A stretch of DNA of 64,000 nucleotides from Pseudomonas maumuensis (lineage in GTDB: Bacteria; Pseudomonadota; Gammaproteobacteria; Pseudomonadales; Pseudomonadaceae). Position 1 is the stretch's first letter. Every line of letters starts with the position of its first letter. Below are positions 10,384 to 21,442 of this stretch, in pieces. Position numbers and translations under genes: made by a program. Where the stretch lies: positions 4,278,001-4,342,000 of the forward strand of contig NZ_CP077077.1 in NCBI RefSeq assembly GCF_019139675.1, written 5' to 3'. Below the pieces are notes generated by a model. The model had not been told where the DNA came from. It did no database searches and saw only the letters and a program-made list of their open reading frames with translations.

Positions 10384-11478
10384 TCAAAGCACCGCTTTCG
10401 GATAAGAGCCCAGCACCTTCAGCGCCACAGCCTCCTGGCTGATCTGCTCGAGCACCGCCTTGATCAGCGGATCACGGTGATGGCCAACGAAGTCGATGAA
10501 GAACACGTAGGTCCACTTGCCGCTGCGCGACGGACGGGTCTCGATGCGCGTGAGGTCGATGCCGTTCTCGTGGAACGGCACCAGCAACTCGTGCAGCGCG
10601 CCCGGCTTGTTGCTCATGGAGACGATGATCGAGGTCTTGTCGTCGCCGGTCGGCGGCACTTCCTGATTGCCGATCATCAGGAAGCGCGTGGAGTTGTCCG
10701 GGCGGTCCTCGATCTTCTCGGCCAGACGGGTCAGACCATACAAGTTGGCCGCCATGTCGCCGGCGATCGCTGCCGAGTTCCACTCGCCCTTGACCCGCTT
10801 GGCCGCCTCTGCGTTGCTCGACACAGCCACGCGCTCGACGTTCGGATAGTGGGCGTCCAGCCATTTGCGGCACTGGGCCAGCGACTGGGCATGAGAGTAG
10901 ATGCGGGTGATGCTGTCGGTCTTGGTGTTCTCGCCCACCAGCAGGTGATGATGGATACGCAGCTCGACTTCGCCGCAGATCACCATGTCATGCTCGAGGA
11001 AGCTGTCCAGCGTGTGGCTGACGGCGCCCTCGGTGGAGTTCTCCACCGGCACCACACCGAAATTGACCGCACCCGCCGCCACTTCGCGGAACACCTCGTC
11101 GATGGCCGCCATCGGGCGGCTGACCACGGCATGGCCGAAGTGTTTCATGGCGGCGGCCTGGGTGAAGGTCCCTTCAGGGCCGAGGTAGGCCACTTTCAGC
11201 GGCTCTTCGAGCGCCAGGCAGGAGGACATGATCTCGCGGAACAGCCGCGCCATCTCTTCATTGTCCAGCGGCCCCTGGTTACGCTGCATGACGCGCTTGA
11301 GCACCGCGGCCTCGCGCTCGGGGCGGTAGAACACCGGCGCCTCGCCTTCAGGCAGCGATGCGGTCTTGACCTTGGCCACTTCCTGGGCGCAACGGGCGCG
11401 CTCACTGATCAGCTCGAGGATTTTCTCGTCGAGGCTGTCGATGCGCACACGCAGGGCCTTGAGCTCCTGATCGGACAT
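10384..11478 (-). CDS. pheA: Chorismate mutase / prephenate dehydratase (P-protein)
   Basis: A 364-residue bifunctional enzyme of phenylalanine synthesis. Residues about 1-90 form the AroQ-type chorismate mutase (LRVRIDSLDEKILELISERARCAQ). Residues about 95-275 form the prephenate dehydratase, with VAYLGPEGTFTQAAA, VVPVENSTEGAVSHTLD and the catalytic-site sequence DNSTRFLMIG. The C-terminal ACT domain (about 285-364) contains GALHELLVPF and the ESRP-like ETRPSRSGKWTYVFFIDF, expected to bind phenylalanine for feedback inhibition. The ATG overlaps the serC stop as TGATG, so translation is probably coupled. Confidence 0.97.
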   Translation of the reverse strand: MSDQELKALRVRIDSLDEKILELISERARCAQEVAKVKTASLPEGEAPVFYRPEREAAVLKRVMQRNQGPLDNEEMARLFREIMSSCLALEEPLKVAYLGPEGTFTQAAAMKHFGHAVVSRPMAAIDEVFREVAAGAVNFGVVPVENSTEGAVSHTLDSFLEHDMVICGEVELRIHHHLLVGENTKTDSITRIYSHAQSLAQCRKWLDAHYPNVERVAVSSNAEAAKRVKGEWNSAAIAGDMAANLYGLTRLAEKIEDRPDNSTRFLMIGNQEVPPTGDDKTSIIVSMSNKPGALHELLVPFHENGIDLTRIETRPSRSGKWTYVFFIDFVGHHRDPLIKAVLEQISQEAVALKVLGSYPKAVL

Positions 11479-12563
11479 CAGCCGTGCTCCTTCTCGAATT
11501 CACCCATGTACTGCACCAGCGCCTCGACAGCCTCCAGGCCCAGGGCGTTGTAGATCGAGGCACGCATGCCGCCGACCGAACGATGGCCCTTGAGGTTGAG
11601 CAGGCCACGGGCATCGGCGCCAGCCAGGAAGGCCTTGTCCAGACGCTCGTCGGCCAGGCGGAACGGCACGTTCATCCACGAACGGGCATTGACGCTGATC
11701 GGGTTGGTGTAGAACTCGCTGGCATCGATGAAGCCGTACAGGCGCTCTTTCTTGGCGCGGTTGCGCTGCTCCATGGCCTCGACGCCACCCTGCTCCTTGA
11801 GCCACTCGAACACCAGGCCCGAGAGGTACCAGGAATAGGTGGCCGGAGTGTTGTACATCGAGCCGTTGTCAGCCGACACCTTGTAGTCGAGCATGGTCGG
11901 GCAGCTGCTGCGGGCACGACCCAGCAGGTCTTCGCGCACGATCACCACCACCAGGCCGCTCGGGCCGATGTTCTTCTGCGCGCCGGCGTAGATCAGGCCG
12001 TACTGCGACACATCGATCGGACGCGACAGGATGTCCGAGGACATGTCGACCACCAGCGGGACATCACCAGTCTCGGGCACCCAGTCGAACTGCAGGCCAC
12101 CAATGGTCTCGTTGGACGCATAGTGGACGTAGGCTGCGTTCTTGGTCAGCTGCCACTCGTTCTGGCCCGGGATGGCCAGGTAGTCGTAGGGCTTGGCACT
12201 CGCGGCAACGTTGACGCTGCCGAAACGACGCGCCTCCTCGATGGCCTTCTTCGACCAGATGCCGGTCTCGACGTAATCGGCGGTGCCGTTCTCCGGCAGC
12301 AGGTTCAGCGGGATCTCGGCGAACTGCTGGCTGGCGCCACCCTGCAGGAACAGCACCTTGTAGTTCGAGGGGACGGACAGCAGATCACGCAGGTCCTGCT
12401 CGGCCTTTTCGGCGATAGCCACATAGTCGTCACTGCGATGGCTCATTTCCATCACCGACAGACCCTTGCCGCGCCAGTCCAGCATCTCGGCCTGGGCACG
12501 CTGCAGCACGGCATCCGGAAGCGCGGCAGGGCCTGCGCAGAAGTTAAAGGCTCGTTTGCTCAC
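11478..12563 (-). CDS. serC: Phosphoserine aminotransferase
   Basis: A 361-residue PLP enzyme converting 3-phosphohydroxypyruvate to phosphoserine (also acting in pyridoxal phosphate synthesis). The start is GTG 12563, giving MSKRAFNFCAGPAALPDAVL, the conserved N-terminus; an upstream in-frame extension is not conserved. The PLP-binding lysine is in the conserved GLIYAGAQKNIGPSGLVVV segment. Motifs MEMSHRSDDY and VFLQGGASQQFAEIP are present (here VLFLQGGASQQF). It heads the pheA-tyrA/aroA-cmk cluster and is located after gyrA, the same order as in other pseudomonads. Confidence 0.97.
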   Translation of the reverse strand: MSKRAFNFCAGPAALPDAVLQRAQAEMLDWRGKGLSVMEMSHRSDDYVAIAEKAEQDLRDLLSVPSNYKVLFLQGGASQQFAEIPLNLLPENGTADYVETGIWSKKAIEEARRFGSVNVAASAKPYDYLAIPGQNEWQLTKNAAYVHYASNETIGGLQFDWVPETGDVPLVVDMSSDILSRPIDVSQYGLIYAGAQKNIGPSGLVVVIVREDLLGRARSSCPTMLDYKVSADNGSMYNTPATYSWYLSGLVFEWLKEQGGVEAMEQRNRAKKERLYGFIDASEFYTNPISVNARSWMNVPFRLADERLDKAFLAGADARGLLNLKGHRSVGGMRASIYNALGLEAVEALVQYMGEFEKEHG

Positions 12564-12678
12564 ATCCACTCTCGCTCTGCCAAATAGAACAAAATCGTAA
12601 TTCGCTGCGGCCCCATCAAGACTGTGCGGTCTGCATTGGGACCGCACCGCGCCCCAATACCCACCTTCATCAGTCAAA

Positions 12679-12700
12679 CGGGGCGACCTTGGTCGCCCCG
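12679..12700 (-). terminator. Palindrome between gyrA and serC
   Basis: CGGGGCGACC and GGTCGCCCCG form a perfect 10-bp stem with a 2-base spacer just beyond the gyrA stop codon. The following T-run is short, so it may be only a partial terminator. Confidence 0.6.
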
Positions 12701-12718
12701 TCCGGGTTGTTGCATCGG

Positions 12719-15481
<2,763 letters not shown>

Positions 15482-15615
15482 GAGAAGCCTGATTCCTTTT
15501 TCTGGTGAAACTTCGCCTGATCCCTCGAAGGACGAACGAAGCTCGCCGCCGCAGCGCAATTGGGGTGCGACGACTTACGACAAATCAATGAGTTGTGCCA
15601 TGGATCTGCGCAATG

Positions 15616-15639
15616 AAGGCCGCGGTAAAGAGCGGCCTT
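15616..15639. promoter_or_regulatory. Palindrome upstream of gyrA
   Basis: AAGGCCGC and GCGGCCTT are separated by 8 bases in the gyrA leader region, 135-158 bases before its start. It could be an operator or a leader hairpin; nothing in the sequence decides which. Confidence 0.35.
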
Positions 15640-15721
15640 GGAAACTGCCGGATGGTATCACAAACGCTGCGCGCATGGGAGATATGGCAGGTTGCCGTAC
15701 AGCACCCTCCAAACGGGTGAA

Positions 15722-15745
15722 AAAACGCCTCAATGGAGGCGTTTT
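15722..15745 (-). terminator. mtnA terminator overlapping its stop codon
   Basis: AAAACGCCTC and GAGGCGTTTT form a 10-bp stem with a 4-base loop, followed on the minus strand by a run of T. The 5' arm encodes the last mtnA residues (KRLH) and the loop carries part of the stop codon, so the terminator is embedded in the gene end. Confidence 0.88.
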
Positions 15746-16806
15746 CGGCACATCAACTGGGCGATTTTCGGCGTGTCCGGGCGCTCGACCACGCCCTTCT
15801 CGGTGACGATCACATCGATCAGGTCGGCCGGCGTGACGTCGACTATCGGGTTATAGGCCTCGACATCGGCGGTTACCTGGATGCCCGACACTTCCAGCAA
15901 CTCCTCCTCGCCGCGAATCTCCAGCGGGATATCCTCGCCGGTGGGCAGGTTCAGATCGATGCTGGTGCTCGGCGCCACCACCATGAAGCGCAGCCCATGG
16001 TGCATGGCCGCCACCGCCATCTGGTAGGTGCCGATCTTCGCCGCCACATCGCCATTGGCGGCAATGCAGTCGGCGCCGACCACCACCCAGGTGATGCCCT
16101 TGGTTTTCATCAGGTGCCCGGCCGCGGCGTCGGCGACCACGGTCACCGGCACACCGTCGGCGGCCAGCTCCCAGGCGGTCAGGCGCGAACCCTGCAGCCA
16201 TGGCCGCGACTCGCAGGCATAGACCTGCTCGACCATCCCCTCCAGGGTGGCGGCGCGGATCACCCCCAGGGCGGTGCCGAAGCCACCGGTGGCCAGGGCT
16301 CCGGCGTTGCCGTGGGTGAGCAGGGCCTGTTCGCTGCCCTGGTGCCGGCGGATCTGTTCGACACCGAACTGGGCCATGGTCAGGTTGGCCTCGCGATCGC
16401 TCTGGTGAATCGCCACCGCCTCGGCCTCCATCACCTTCAGTACGTCCTCATCTGGGCGCAGGCGCTGCAGGCGCTCACGCATGCGATTGAGCGCCCAGAA
16501 CAGGTTGGCCGGGGTGGGTCGCGCCTCGCCCAGCATCATGAAGTCTTCTTCAAGGGACTCCTCCCAGTTCTCGCCTTCGGCGAGGCGACGGCGCAGCGCC
16601 AGCACCAGGCCGTAGGCAGCACAGATGCCGATCGCTGGAGCGCCACGCACAGCCATGTCGCTGATCGCCTCAGCCACCTCGGCGGCCTCGGTGCAGGCCA
16701 GCCAGGACTGCTCAAGCGGCAGCAAGCGCTGGTCGAGCAGGTGCAGCACGCCATCGCGCCACTCGATGCCCGTCACTGTCTCCGCCGCCATCAGTTGCTC
16801 GCGCAT
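15730..16806 (-). CDS. mtnA: Methylthioribose-1-phosphate isomerase
   Basis: A 358-residue enzyme of methionine salvage that converts 5-methylthioribose-1-phosphate to the ribulose isomer. It belongs to the eIF2B-alpha-like family: [21 protein letters not shown], the TRP-type [14 protein letters not shown], the cysteine-containing [20 protein letters not shown] region (Cys replaced by Asn-Ala here, HGNAGALAT, as in related pseudomonad proteins as far as I recall), and [22 protein letters not shown] with the catalytic Asp. ATG 16806 has a strong GGGGAGAGG upstream. The divergent neighbour is the methylthioadenosine deaminase, so the two genes that feed and use methylthio intermediates share a promoter region. 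Confidence 0.93.
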   Translation of the reverse strand: MREQLMAAETVTGIEWRDGVLHLLDQRLLPLEQSWLACTEAAEVAEAISDMAVRGAPAIGICAAYGLVLALRRRLAEGENWEESLEEDFMMLGEARPTPANLFWALNRMRERLQRLRPDEDVLKVMEAEAVAIHQSDREANLTMAQFGVEQIRRHQGSEQALLTHGNAGALATGGFGTALGVIRAATLEGMVEQVYACESRPWLQGSRLTAWELAADGVPVTVVADAAAGHLMKTKGITWVVVGADCIAANGDVAAKIGTYQMAVAAMHHGLRFMVVAPSTSIDLNLPTGEDIPLEIRGEEELLEVSGIQVTADVEAYNPIVDVTPADLIDVIVTEKGVVERPDTPKIAQLMCRKRLH

Positions 16807-16908
16807 CGCCTCTCCCCGTCGCCCTGGCATCAAAAGCCGGCGATTATAGCGAGCCTGCGCCGCGGACGCTCGGGTATACTGCGCGTTTAGCCGAACCGAT
16901 CCAGGTAT

Positions 16909-18243
16909 ATGTCGCGCATGCCCACCGCCACTCCCCTCCTCGACCTGCTGCTTGTGCCGGACTGGTTGGTTCCCGTGGAGCCGGCCGGGGTCGTGCTGGA
17001 GGGCCATGCGCTGGGCATCCGCGACGGTCAGATCGCCTGGCTAGGCCCACGCGAGCGGGCGCCGCAGGCCCGAGACGTGCGGACGCTGCCCGACTGCCTG
17101 CTGACGCCCGGGCTGGTCAATGCCCATGGCCACGCCGCCATGGCCCTGTTCCGCGGCCTGGCCGACGACCTGCCGCTGATGACCTGGCTACAGGAGCACA
17201 TCTGGCCCGCCGAGGGCCGGTGGGTGGACGAAGCCTTCGTGCGCGACGGCACCGACCTGGCCATCGCCGAACAGCTCAAGGGCGGCATCACCTGCTTCGC
17301 CGACATGTATTTCTATCCCCGCGAGGCCTGCGACCGCGTACACCGCAGCGGTATCCGCGCGCAGATCGCCGTGCCGCTGCTGGATTTCCCCATCCCCGGA
17401 GCACGCTCCCCGGACGAGGCCTTGCACCTGGCCATCGAACTGTTCGGCGACCTGCGCCACCACCCGCGCATCAGCATCGCTCTCGGTCCGCACGCGCCCT
17501 ACACGGTGAGCGACGAGAACCTGGAGAAGATCCGGGTGATCGCCGACCAGCTGGACGCACCGCTGCACATGCACATCCACGAGACCGCCAGCGAGGTCGA
17601 GCAGGCGCTCAAGGACAACGGCGAGCGGCCGCTGGCGCGCCTCGCGCGCCTGGGCCTGCTGGGCCCGAACCTGCAGGCGGTACACATGACCCAGGTCAGC
17701 GACGACGACCTGGCGCTGCTGGTAGAAAGCAACACCAGCGTGATTCACTGCCCCGAATCCAACCTCAAGCTCGCCAGCGGTTTCTGCCCGGTGGAGCGTC
17801 TGTGGCAGGCCGGGGTGAACGTGGCCGTCGGTACCGACGGCGCCGCCAGCAACAACGACCTCGACCTGCTCGGTGAAACCCGTACCGCCGCGTTGCTGGC
17901 CAAGGCCGTCTCCGGCTCGGCCACCGCCCTGGACGCCCACCGGGCACTGCGCATGGCCACGCTCAACGGCGCCCGGGCGCTGGGGCTGGAAGCGATCACC
18001 GGCTCGCTCGAGGTGGGCAAGTCCGCCGACCTGGCCATCTTCGACCTGTCGGGGCTGGCACAGCAACCGGTACACGACCCGGTCTCGCAGCTGATCTACG
18101 CCACCGGCCGCGACTGCGTGAAGGATGTCTGGGTCGCCGGACAGCAACTGGTCGAGGACCGCCGCCTGACACGGATGGACGAAGCCGCGCTAGCGGCCAA
18201 CGCCCGCGCCTGGGGGGCCCGTATCGGCGGGCGCAATGAATGA
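16909..18243 (+). CDS. mtaD: 5-Methylthioadenosine / S-adenosylhomocysteine deaminase (TRZ/ATZ amidohydrolase)
   Basis: A 444-residue amidohydrolase-superfamily enzyme with the metal-binding NAHGHAAM (HxH, about residue 65), HMHIHET with the active-site histidine, and [13 protein letters not shown] with the metal aspartate. In pseudomonads this family deaminates methylthioadenosine to methylthioinosine, diverting methionine salvage through inosine intermediates to MtnA. It is divergent from mtnA with about 100 bp between. The start at 16909 has AGG only 3 bases away; ATG 16918 (MPTATPLLD) is the alternative with AGG 12 bases away, so the first three residues are uncertain. The 3' end approaches ubiG, with a 64-bp gap. 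Confidence 0.9.
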   Translation: MSRMPTATPLLDLLLVPDWLVPVEPAGVVLEGHALGIRDGQIAWLGPRERAPQARDVRTLPDCLLTPGLVNAHGHAAMALFRGLADDLPLMTWLQEHIWPAEGRWVDEAFVRDGTDLAIAEQLKGGITCFADMYFYPREACDRVHRSGIRAQIAVPLLDFPIPGARSPDEALHLAIELFGDLRHHPRISIALGPHAPYTVSDENLEKIRVIADQLDAPLHMHIHETASEVEQALKDNGERPLARLARLGLLGPNLQAVHMTQVSDDDLALLVESNTSVIHCPESNLKLASGFCPVERLWQAGVNVAVGTDGAASNNDLDLLGETRTAALLAKAVSGSATALDAHRALRMATLNGARALGLEAITGSLEVGKSADLAIFDLSGLAQQPVHDPVSQLIYATGRDCVKDVWVAGQQLVEDRRLTRMDEAALAANARAWGARIGGRNE

Positions 18244-18307
18244 ACGGCTGGCAGCTGCGGCTGCCGGCCCGCGACACTATTTATCGAAGATTCAGAGGAC
18301 TGTTCCC

Positions 18308-19006
18308 ATGAGCAACGTCGACCACGCCGAAATCGCCAAGTTCGAAGCCCTGGCCCACCGCTGGTGGGACCGCGAGAGCGAGTTCAAGCCACTGCACGAC
18401 ATCAACCCGCTGCGGGTCAACTGGATCGACGAGCGCGTCGGCCTGGCCGGCAAGAAGGTGCTGGACGTCGGCTGCGGCGGCGGCATCCTCAGCGAGGCGA
18501 TGGCCCAGCGTGGCGCCACCGTCACCGGCATCGACATGGGCGAGGCGCCGCTGGCGGTGGCCCAGCTGCACCAGCTGGAGTCGGGCGTTGCGGTAGAGTA
18601 CCGGCAGATCACTGCCGAAGCCCTGGCCGAGGAGATGCCTGGCCAGTTCGACGTGGTCACCTGCCTGGAAATGCTCGAGCACGTACCCGACCCTTCGTCG
18701 GTGATTCGCGCCTGCTACCGCATGGTCAAGCCCGGCGGCCAGGTGTTCTTCTCGACCATCAACCGCAACCCCAAGGCCTACCTGCTGGCGATCATCGGCG
18801 CCGAATACGTACTGAAGATGCTGCCGCGCGGCACCCACGACTTCAAGAAGTTCATCCGCCCCTCCGAGCTGGGCGCCTGGAGCCGTGCCGCAGGCCTCGA
18901 GGTCAAGGACATCATCGGCCTGACCTACAACCCGCTGACCAAGCACTACAAGCTGTGCAACGACGTCGACGTCAACTACATGATCCAGACCCTGCGCGAG
19001 GAATGA
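18308..19006 (+). CDS. ubiG: Ubiquinone biosynthesis O-methyltransferase
   Basis: A 232-residue SAM-dependent class I methyltransferase that catalyses both O-methylations of ubiquinone synthesis. Motif I is [15 protein letters not shown] near residues 52-66, followed by [11 protein letters not shown]; the [16 protein letters not shown] motif and the membrane-associated [12 protein letters not shown] segment follow. The start ATG 18308 ([21 protein letters not shown]) has GAGGAC upstream; an in-frame upstream extension is not conserved. The stop codon is next to mupP (ATGA region), indicating an operon. Confidence 0.96.
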   Translation: MSNVDHAEIAKFEALAHRWWDRESEFKPLHDINPLRVNWIDERVGLAGKKVLDVGCGGGILSEAMAQRGATVTGIDMGEAPLAVAQLHQLESGVAVEYRQITAEALAEEMPGQFDVVTCLEMLEHVPDPSSVIRACYRMVKPGGQVFFSTINRNPKAYLLAIIGAEYVLKMLPRGTHDFKKFIRPSELGAWSRAAGLEVKDIIGLTYNPLTKHYKLCNDVDVNYMIQTLREE

Positions 19007-19008
19007 GC

Positions 19009-19680
19009 ATGCGCCTGCGAGCAGTACTCTTCGACATGGACGGCACCCTGCTGGACACGGCGCCGGACTTCATCGCCATCTGCCAGGCGATGCTCACCGA
19101 TCGCGGCCTGCCGGCCATCGACGACGCACGTATCCGCGAGGTGATTTCCGGTGGCGCCCGCGCCATGGTCGCCGCGACCTTCGCCATGGACCCCGAGGCC
19201 GACGGCTTCGAAGCCCTGCGCCTGGAGTTCCTCGAGCGCTACCAGCGCGATTGCGCGGTGCATAGCAAGCTGTTCGATGGCATGCCGGAGCTGCTGGCCG
19301 ACATCGAGAAAGGCAACCTGCTGTGGGGCGTGGTCACCAACAAGCCGGTGCGCTTCGCCGAGCCGATCATGCAACGCCTGGGCCTGGCCGAGCGCTCGGC
19401 CCTGCTGATCTGCCCGGATCATGTGAAGAACAGCAAGCCCGATCCCGAGCCGCTGATCCTGGCATGCAAGACCCTCGACCTGGACCCGGCCAGCGTCTTG
19501 TTCGTCGGCGACGACCTGCGCGACATCGAGTCCGGCCGCGACGCCGGCACCCGCACCGCGGCGGTGCGCTATGGCTACATTCATCCAGAGGACAACCCCA
19601 ACAACTGGGGTGCCGACGTGGTGGTGGACCACCCGCTGGAACTGCGCAAGGTGATCGACAGCGCGCTGTGCGGCTGCTGA
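19009..19680 (+). CDS. mupP: N-acetylmuramic acid 6-phosphate phosphatase
   Basis: A 223-residue HAD-superfamily phosphatase of the peptidoglycan sugar recycling route found in pseudomonads, acting before AmgK and MurU. HAD motifs: [10 protein letters not shown] (motif I, nucleophile Asp), VVTNKP (motif II), the lysine in KNSKPDPEP, and [15 protein letters not shown] (motif IV). The ATG at 19009 has GAGGA at the ideal 6-base spacing; an ATG at 19003 overlapping the ubiG stop is the alternative. Position immediately after ubiG, before yciK, supports MupP rather than phosphoglycolate phosphatase, which it resembles closely. Confidence 0.88.
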   Translation: MRLRAVLFDMDGTLLDTAPDFIAICQAMLTDRGLPAIDDARIREVISGGARAMVAATFAMDPEADGFEALRLEFLERYQRDCAVHSKLFDGMPELLADIEKGNLLWGVVTNKPVRFAEPIMQRLGLAERSALLICPDHVKNSKPDPEPLILACKTLDLDPASVLFVGDDLRDIESGRDAGTRTAAVRYGYIHPEDNPNNWGADVVVDHPLELRKVIDSALCGC

Positions 19681-19689
19681 TTTCAAGTC

Positions 19690-19775
19690 GCAAGCGTCGA
19701 GCTTCAAGCCTCGAGAAAGAGCAGATCCAACACTGATCCGCTTTCTCTTGTAGCTTGCCGCTTACAGCTTGCAGC
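19690..19775. repeat. Imperfect intergenic inverted repeat between mupP and yciK
   Basis: GAGAAAGAGCAGATC and GATCCGCTTTCTC lie in inverted orientation, flanked by AAGCTTGC-type repeats. A related AAGCGGCAAG/CTTGCCGCTT hairpin occurs at 23995-24034. It looks like a member of a dispersed small palindromic repeat family and might act as a terminator. Confidence 0.5.
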
Positions 19776-19795
19776 TCATATTCAAGGACAGACCT

Positions 19796-20536
19796 ATGTT
19801 CGACTACACCGCCCGCCCCGACCTGCTCAAAGGCCGGATCATCCTGGTCACCGGTGCCGGTCGCGGTATCGGCGCCGCCGCCGCCAAGGCCTATGCCGCC
19901 CTAGGCGCCACCGTGCTGCTGCTGGGCAAGACCGAAGCCAACCTGAACGAGGTCTACGACCAGATCGAAGCCGCCGGCCACCCGCAGCCGGTGGCGATCC
20001 CGTTCAACCTGGAAACCGCCCTGCCCCACCAGTACGACGAACTGGCAGTGATGATCGAGGACCAGTTCGGCCGCCTCGACGGCCTGCTCAACAACGCCTC
20101 GATCATTGGCCCGCGCACGCCGCTGGAGCAGCTGTCGGGCGACAACTTCATGCGCGTGATGCACATCAACGTCAACGCCACCTTCATGCTGACCAGCACC
20201 TTGCTGCCGCTGCTCAAACTGTCGGAGGACGCTTCGGTGGTGTTCACCTCCAGCAGTGTCGGACGCAAGGGCCGCGCGTACTGGGGCGCCTACGGGGTGT
20301 CAAAATTCGCCACCGAAGGCCTGATGCAGACCCTGGCGGACGAACTGGAAGGCGTCGCGCCGGTGCGCTCCAACAGCATCAACCCGGGCGCCACGCGCAC
20401 GGCGATGCGCGCCCAGGCCTATCCGAGCGAAAACCCGCAGAACAACCCGCTGCCCGAGGACATCATGCCGGTGTACCTGTACCTGATGGGGCCGGACAGC
20501 AAGGACGTGAATGGGCAGGCGCTGAACGCGCAGTAA
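19796..20536 (+). CDS. yciK: YciK-family short-chain oxidoreductase
   Basis: A 246-residue classical SDR with the TGAGRGIG cofactor motif, LNNASIIG (NNAS), the Ser of SSSVGRKGRAYWGAYGVSK and the YxxxK pair in YGVSK. Its residue pattern and length match YciK, an NAD(P)H-dependent oxidoreductase of unknown physiological substrate. ATG 19796 has AAGGA at good spacing; the short in-frame upstream codons are not conserved. The gene follows ubiG and mupP on the same strand. Confidence 0.9.
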   Translation: MFDYTARPDLLKGRIILVTGAGRGIGAAAAKAYAALGATVLLLGKTEANLNEVYDQIEAAGHPQPVAIPFNLETALPHQYDELAVMIEDQFGRLDGLLNNASIIGPRTPLEQLSGDNFMRVMHINVNATFMLTSTLLPLLKLSEDASVVFTSSSVGRKGRAYWGAYGVSKFATEGLMQTLADELEGVAPVRSNSINPGATRTAMRAQAYPSENPQNNPLPEDIMPVYLYLMGPDSKDVNGQALNAQ

Positions 20537-20551
20537 AAACGACAAGACTGC

Positions 20552-20614
20552 TCGCGGGGCAAGCCCACCCCCACGCCTTGCTGCGTGGGAGCGGCGGTGC
20601 GACTTGCCCCGCGA
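20552..20614. repeat. REP-like hairpin downstream of yciK
   Basis: TCGCGGGGCAAG and CTTGCCCCGCGA bound a region that also contains the CCCACGC/GCGTGGG inverted pair. It lies between the convergent yciK and TenA-like genes and probably separates their transcripts. Confidence 0.75.
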
Positions 20615-20618
20615 TGGT

Positions 20619-21404
20619 TCAGCCCGCCGCCAAGGCCGGGCGCAGACGCCCCTGCTGGCGCCCTTCGAGCTGCATGCAACGCTCCAGGAACAGGAACATG
20701 CAGTCGTAGCTCTTGCAGATCGCCCGGCGCAATTCGGTGCGCAGCCCCAGGGTCGGGCTCTCGCCCGCCAAGGTACAGATGATTTCCAGCGCCTCCCACG
20801 GGTGCGCATCGTCATACTGCGCATGCATCTTCAACCATTTCATGGCGCGCTTGCGGGTGTCTTCGGGGAAGCCCTGGGCGTAGGTATCTTCGGCGCAAAC
20901 CACTGCCGACCATTCGCCGGTGGCCCCTTCGATGGCGTAGTTGGTGGCTGCCATGGCAATGGCCAGCGACTCGGTGGCGCATACCCGCCAACACCAGTCG
21001 TTCAAACCATTGAGCTCGGGCGGCACTTCCTGGGACTGCAGCTCATGCAGGTGGATGCCATGGGCCTGGCACCAATGCACCCAGTAGTCGGCATGGTTGA
21101 GCTCGACGCGGATGTTGCGCATCAGCCAGCGGCGCGCCATGTCTTCGCCGGGGTGCCGGGCGTATCGGGTCTTGGTGAGGTTGTGGGCCATGTAGAGGGA
21201 GAACTGCTCGACCACCGGCCAGCCACCGATCAGGTACTGGCGGATGGTCGACTGCTTGAGCTGGCCATCGCGCAGGCGTTGGTAGAACTCATGCTCCACC
21301 ACCCGTCGCTTGCTTTCGCGGCAATCCTCAATCAGTTGTTGGGCCCACTGCGGATAACTGGCCGGATCCATCAATGGTCCGATCCTTACGAACGCGTCGA
21401 TCAC
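20619..21404 (-). CDS. TenA/PqqC-like heme-oxygenase-fold protein
   Basis: A 261-residue all-helical protein of the TenA/THI-4/PqqC family. Recognisable features are EHEFYQRLRDGQLKQSTIRQYLIGGWPVVEQFS near residues 41-75, the ELNHADYWVHW segment and a central ATESLAIAMAATNYAIEGATGEW helix with conserved acidic residue. Family members include thiaminases, PQQ synthase and diiron redox enzymes, so the reaction cannot be named. Older annotations call such proteins TenA-type regulators, but no DNA-binding motif is seen. The start is GTG 21404 with a strong AAGGAG 7 bases upstream; an upstream extension would run into the neighbouring gene. It lies 38 bp after the GGDEF/EAL gene and is probably co-transcribed. 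Confidence 0.75.
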   Translation of the reverse strand: MIDAFVRIGPLMDPASYPQWAQQLIEDCRESKRRVVEHEFYQRLRDGQLKQSTIRQYLIGGWPVVEQFSLYMAHNLTKTRYARHPGEDMARRWLMRNIRVELNHADYWVHWCQAHGIHLHELQSQEVPPELNGLNDWCWRVCATESLAIAMAATNYAIEGATGEWSAVVCAEDTYAQGFPEDTRKRAMKWLKMHAQYDDAHPWEALEIICTLAGESPTLGLRTELRRAICKSYDCMFLFLERCMQLEGRQQGRLRPALAAG

Positions 21405-21442
21405 TGTCAGCTCCTTGATTCCCTGTGATTTCCGGACGGTGT

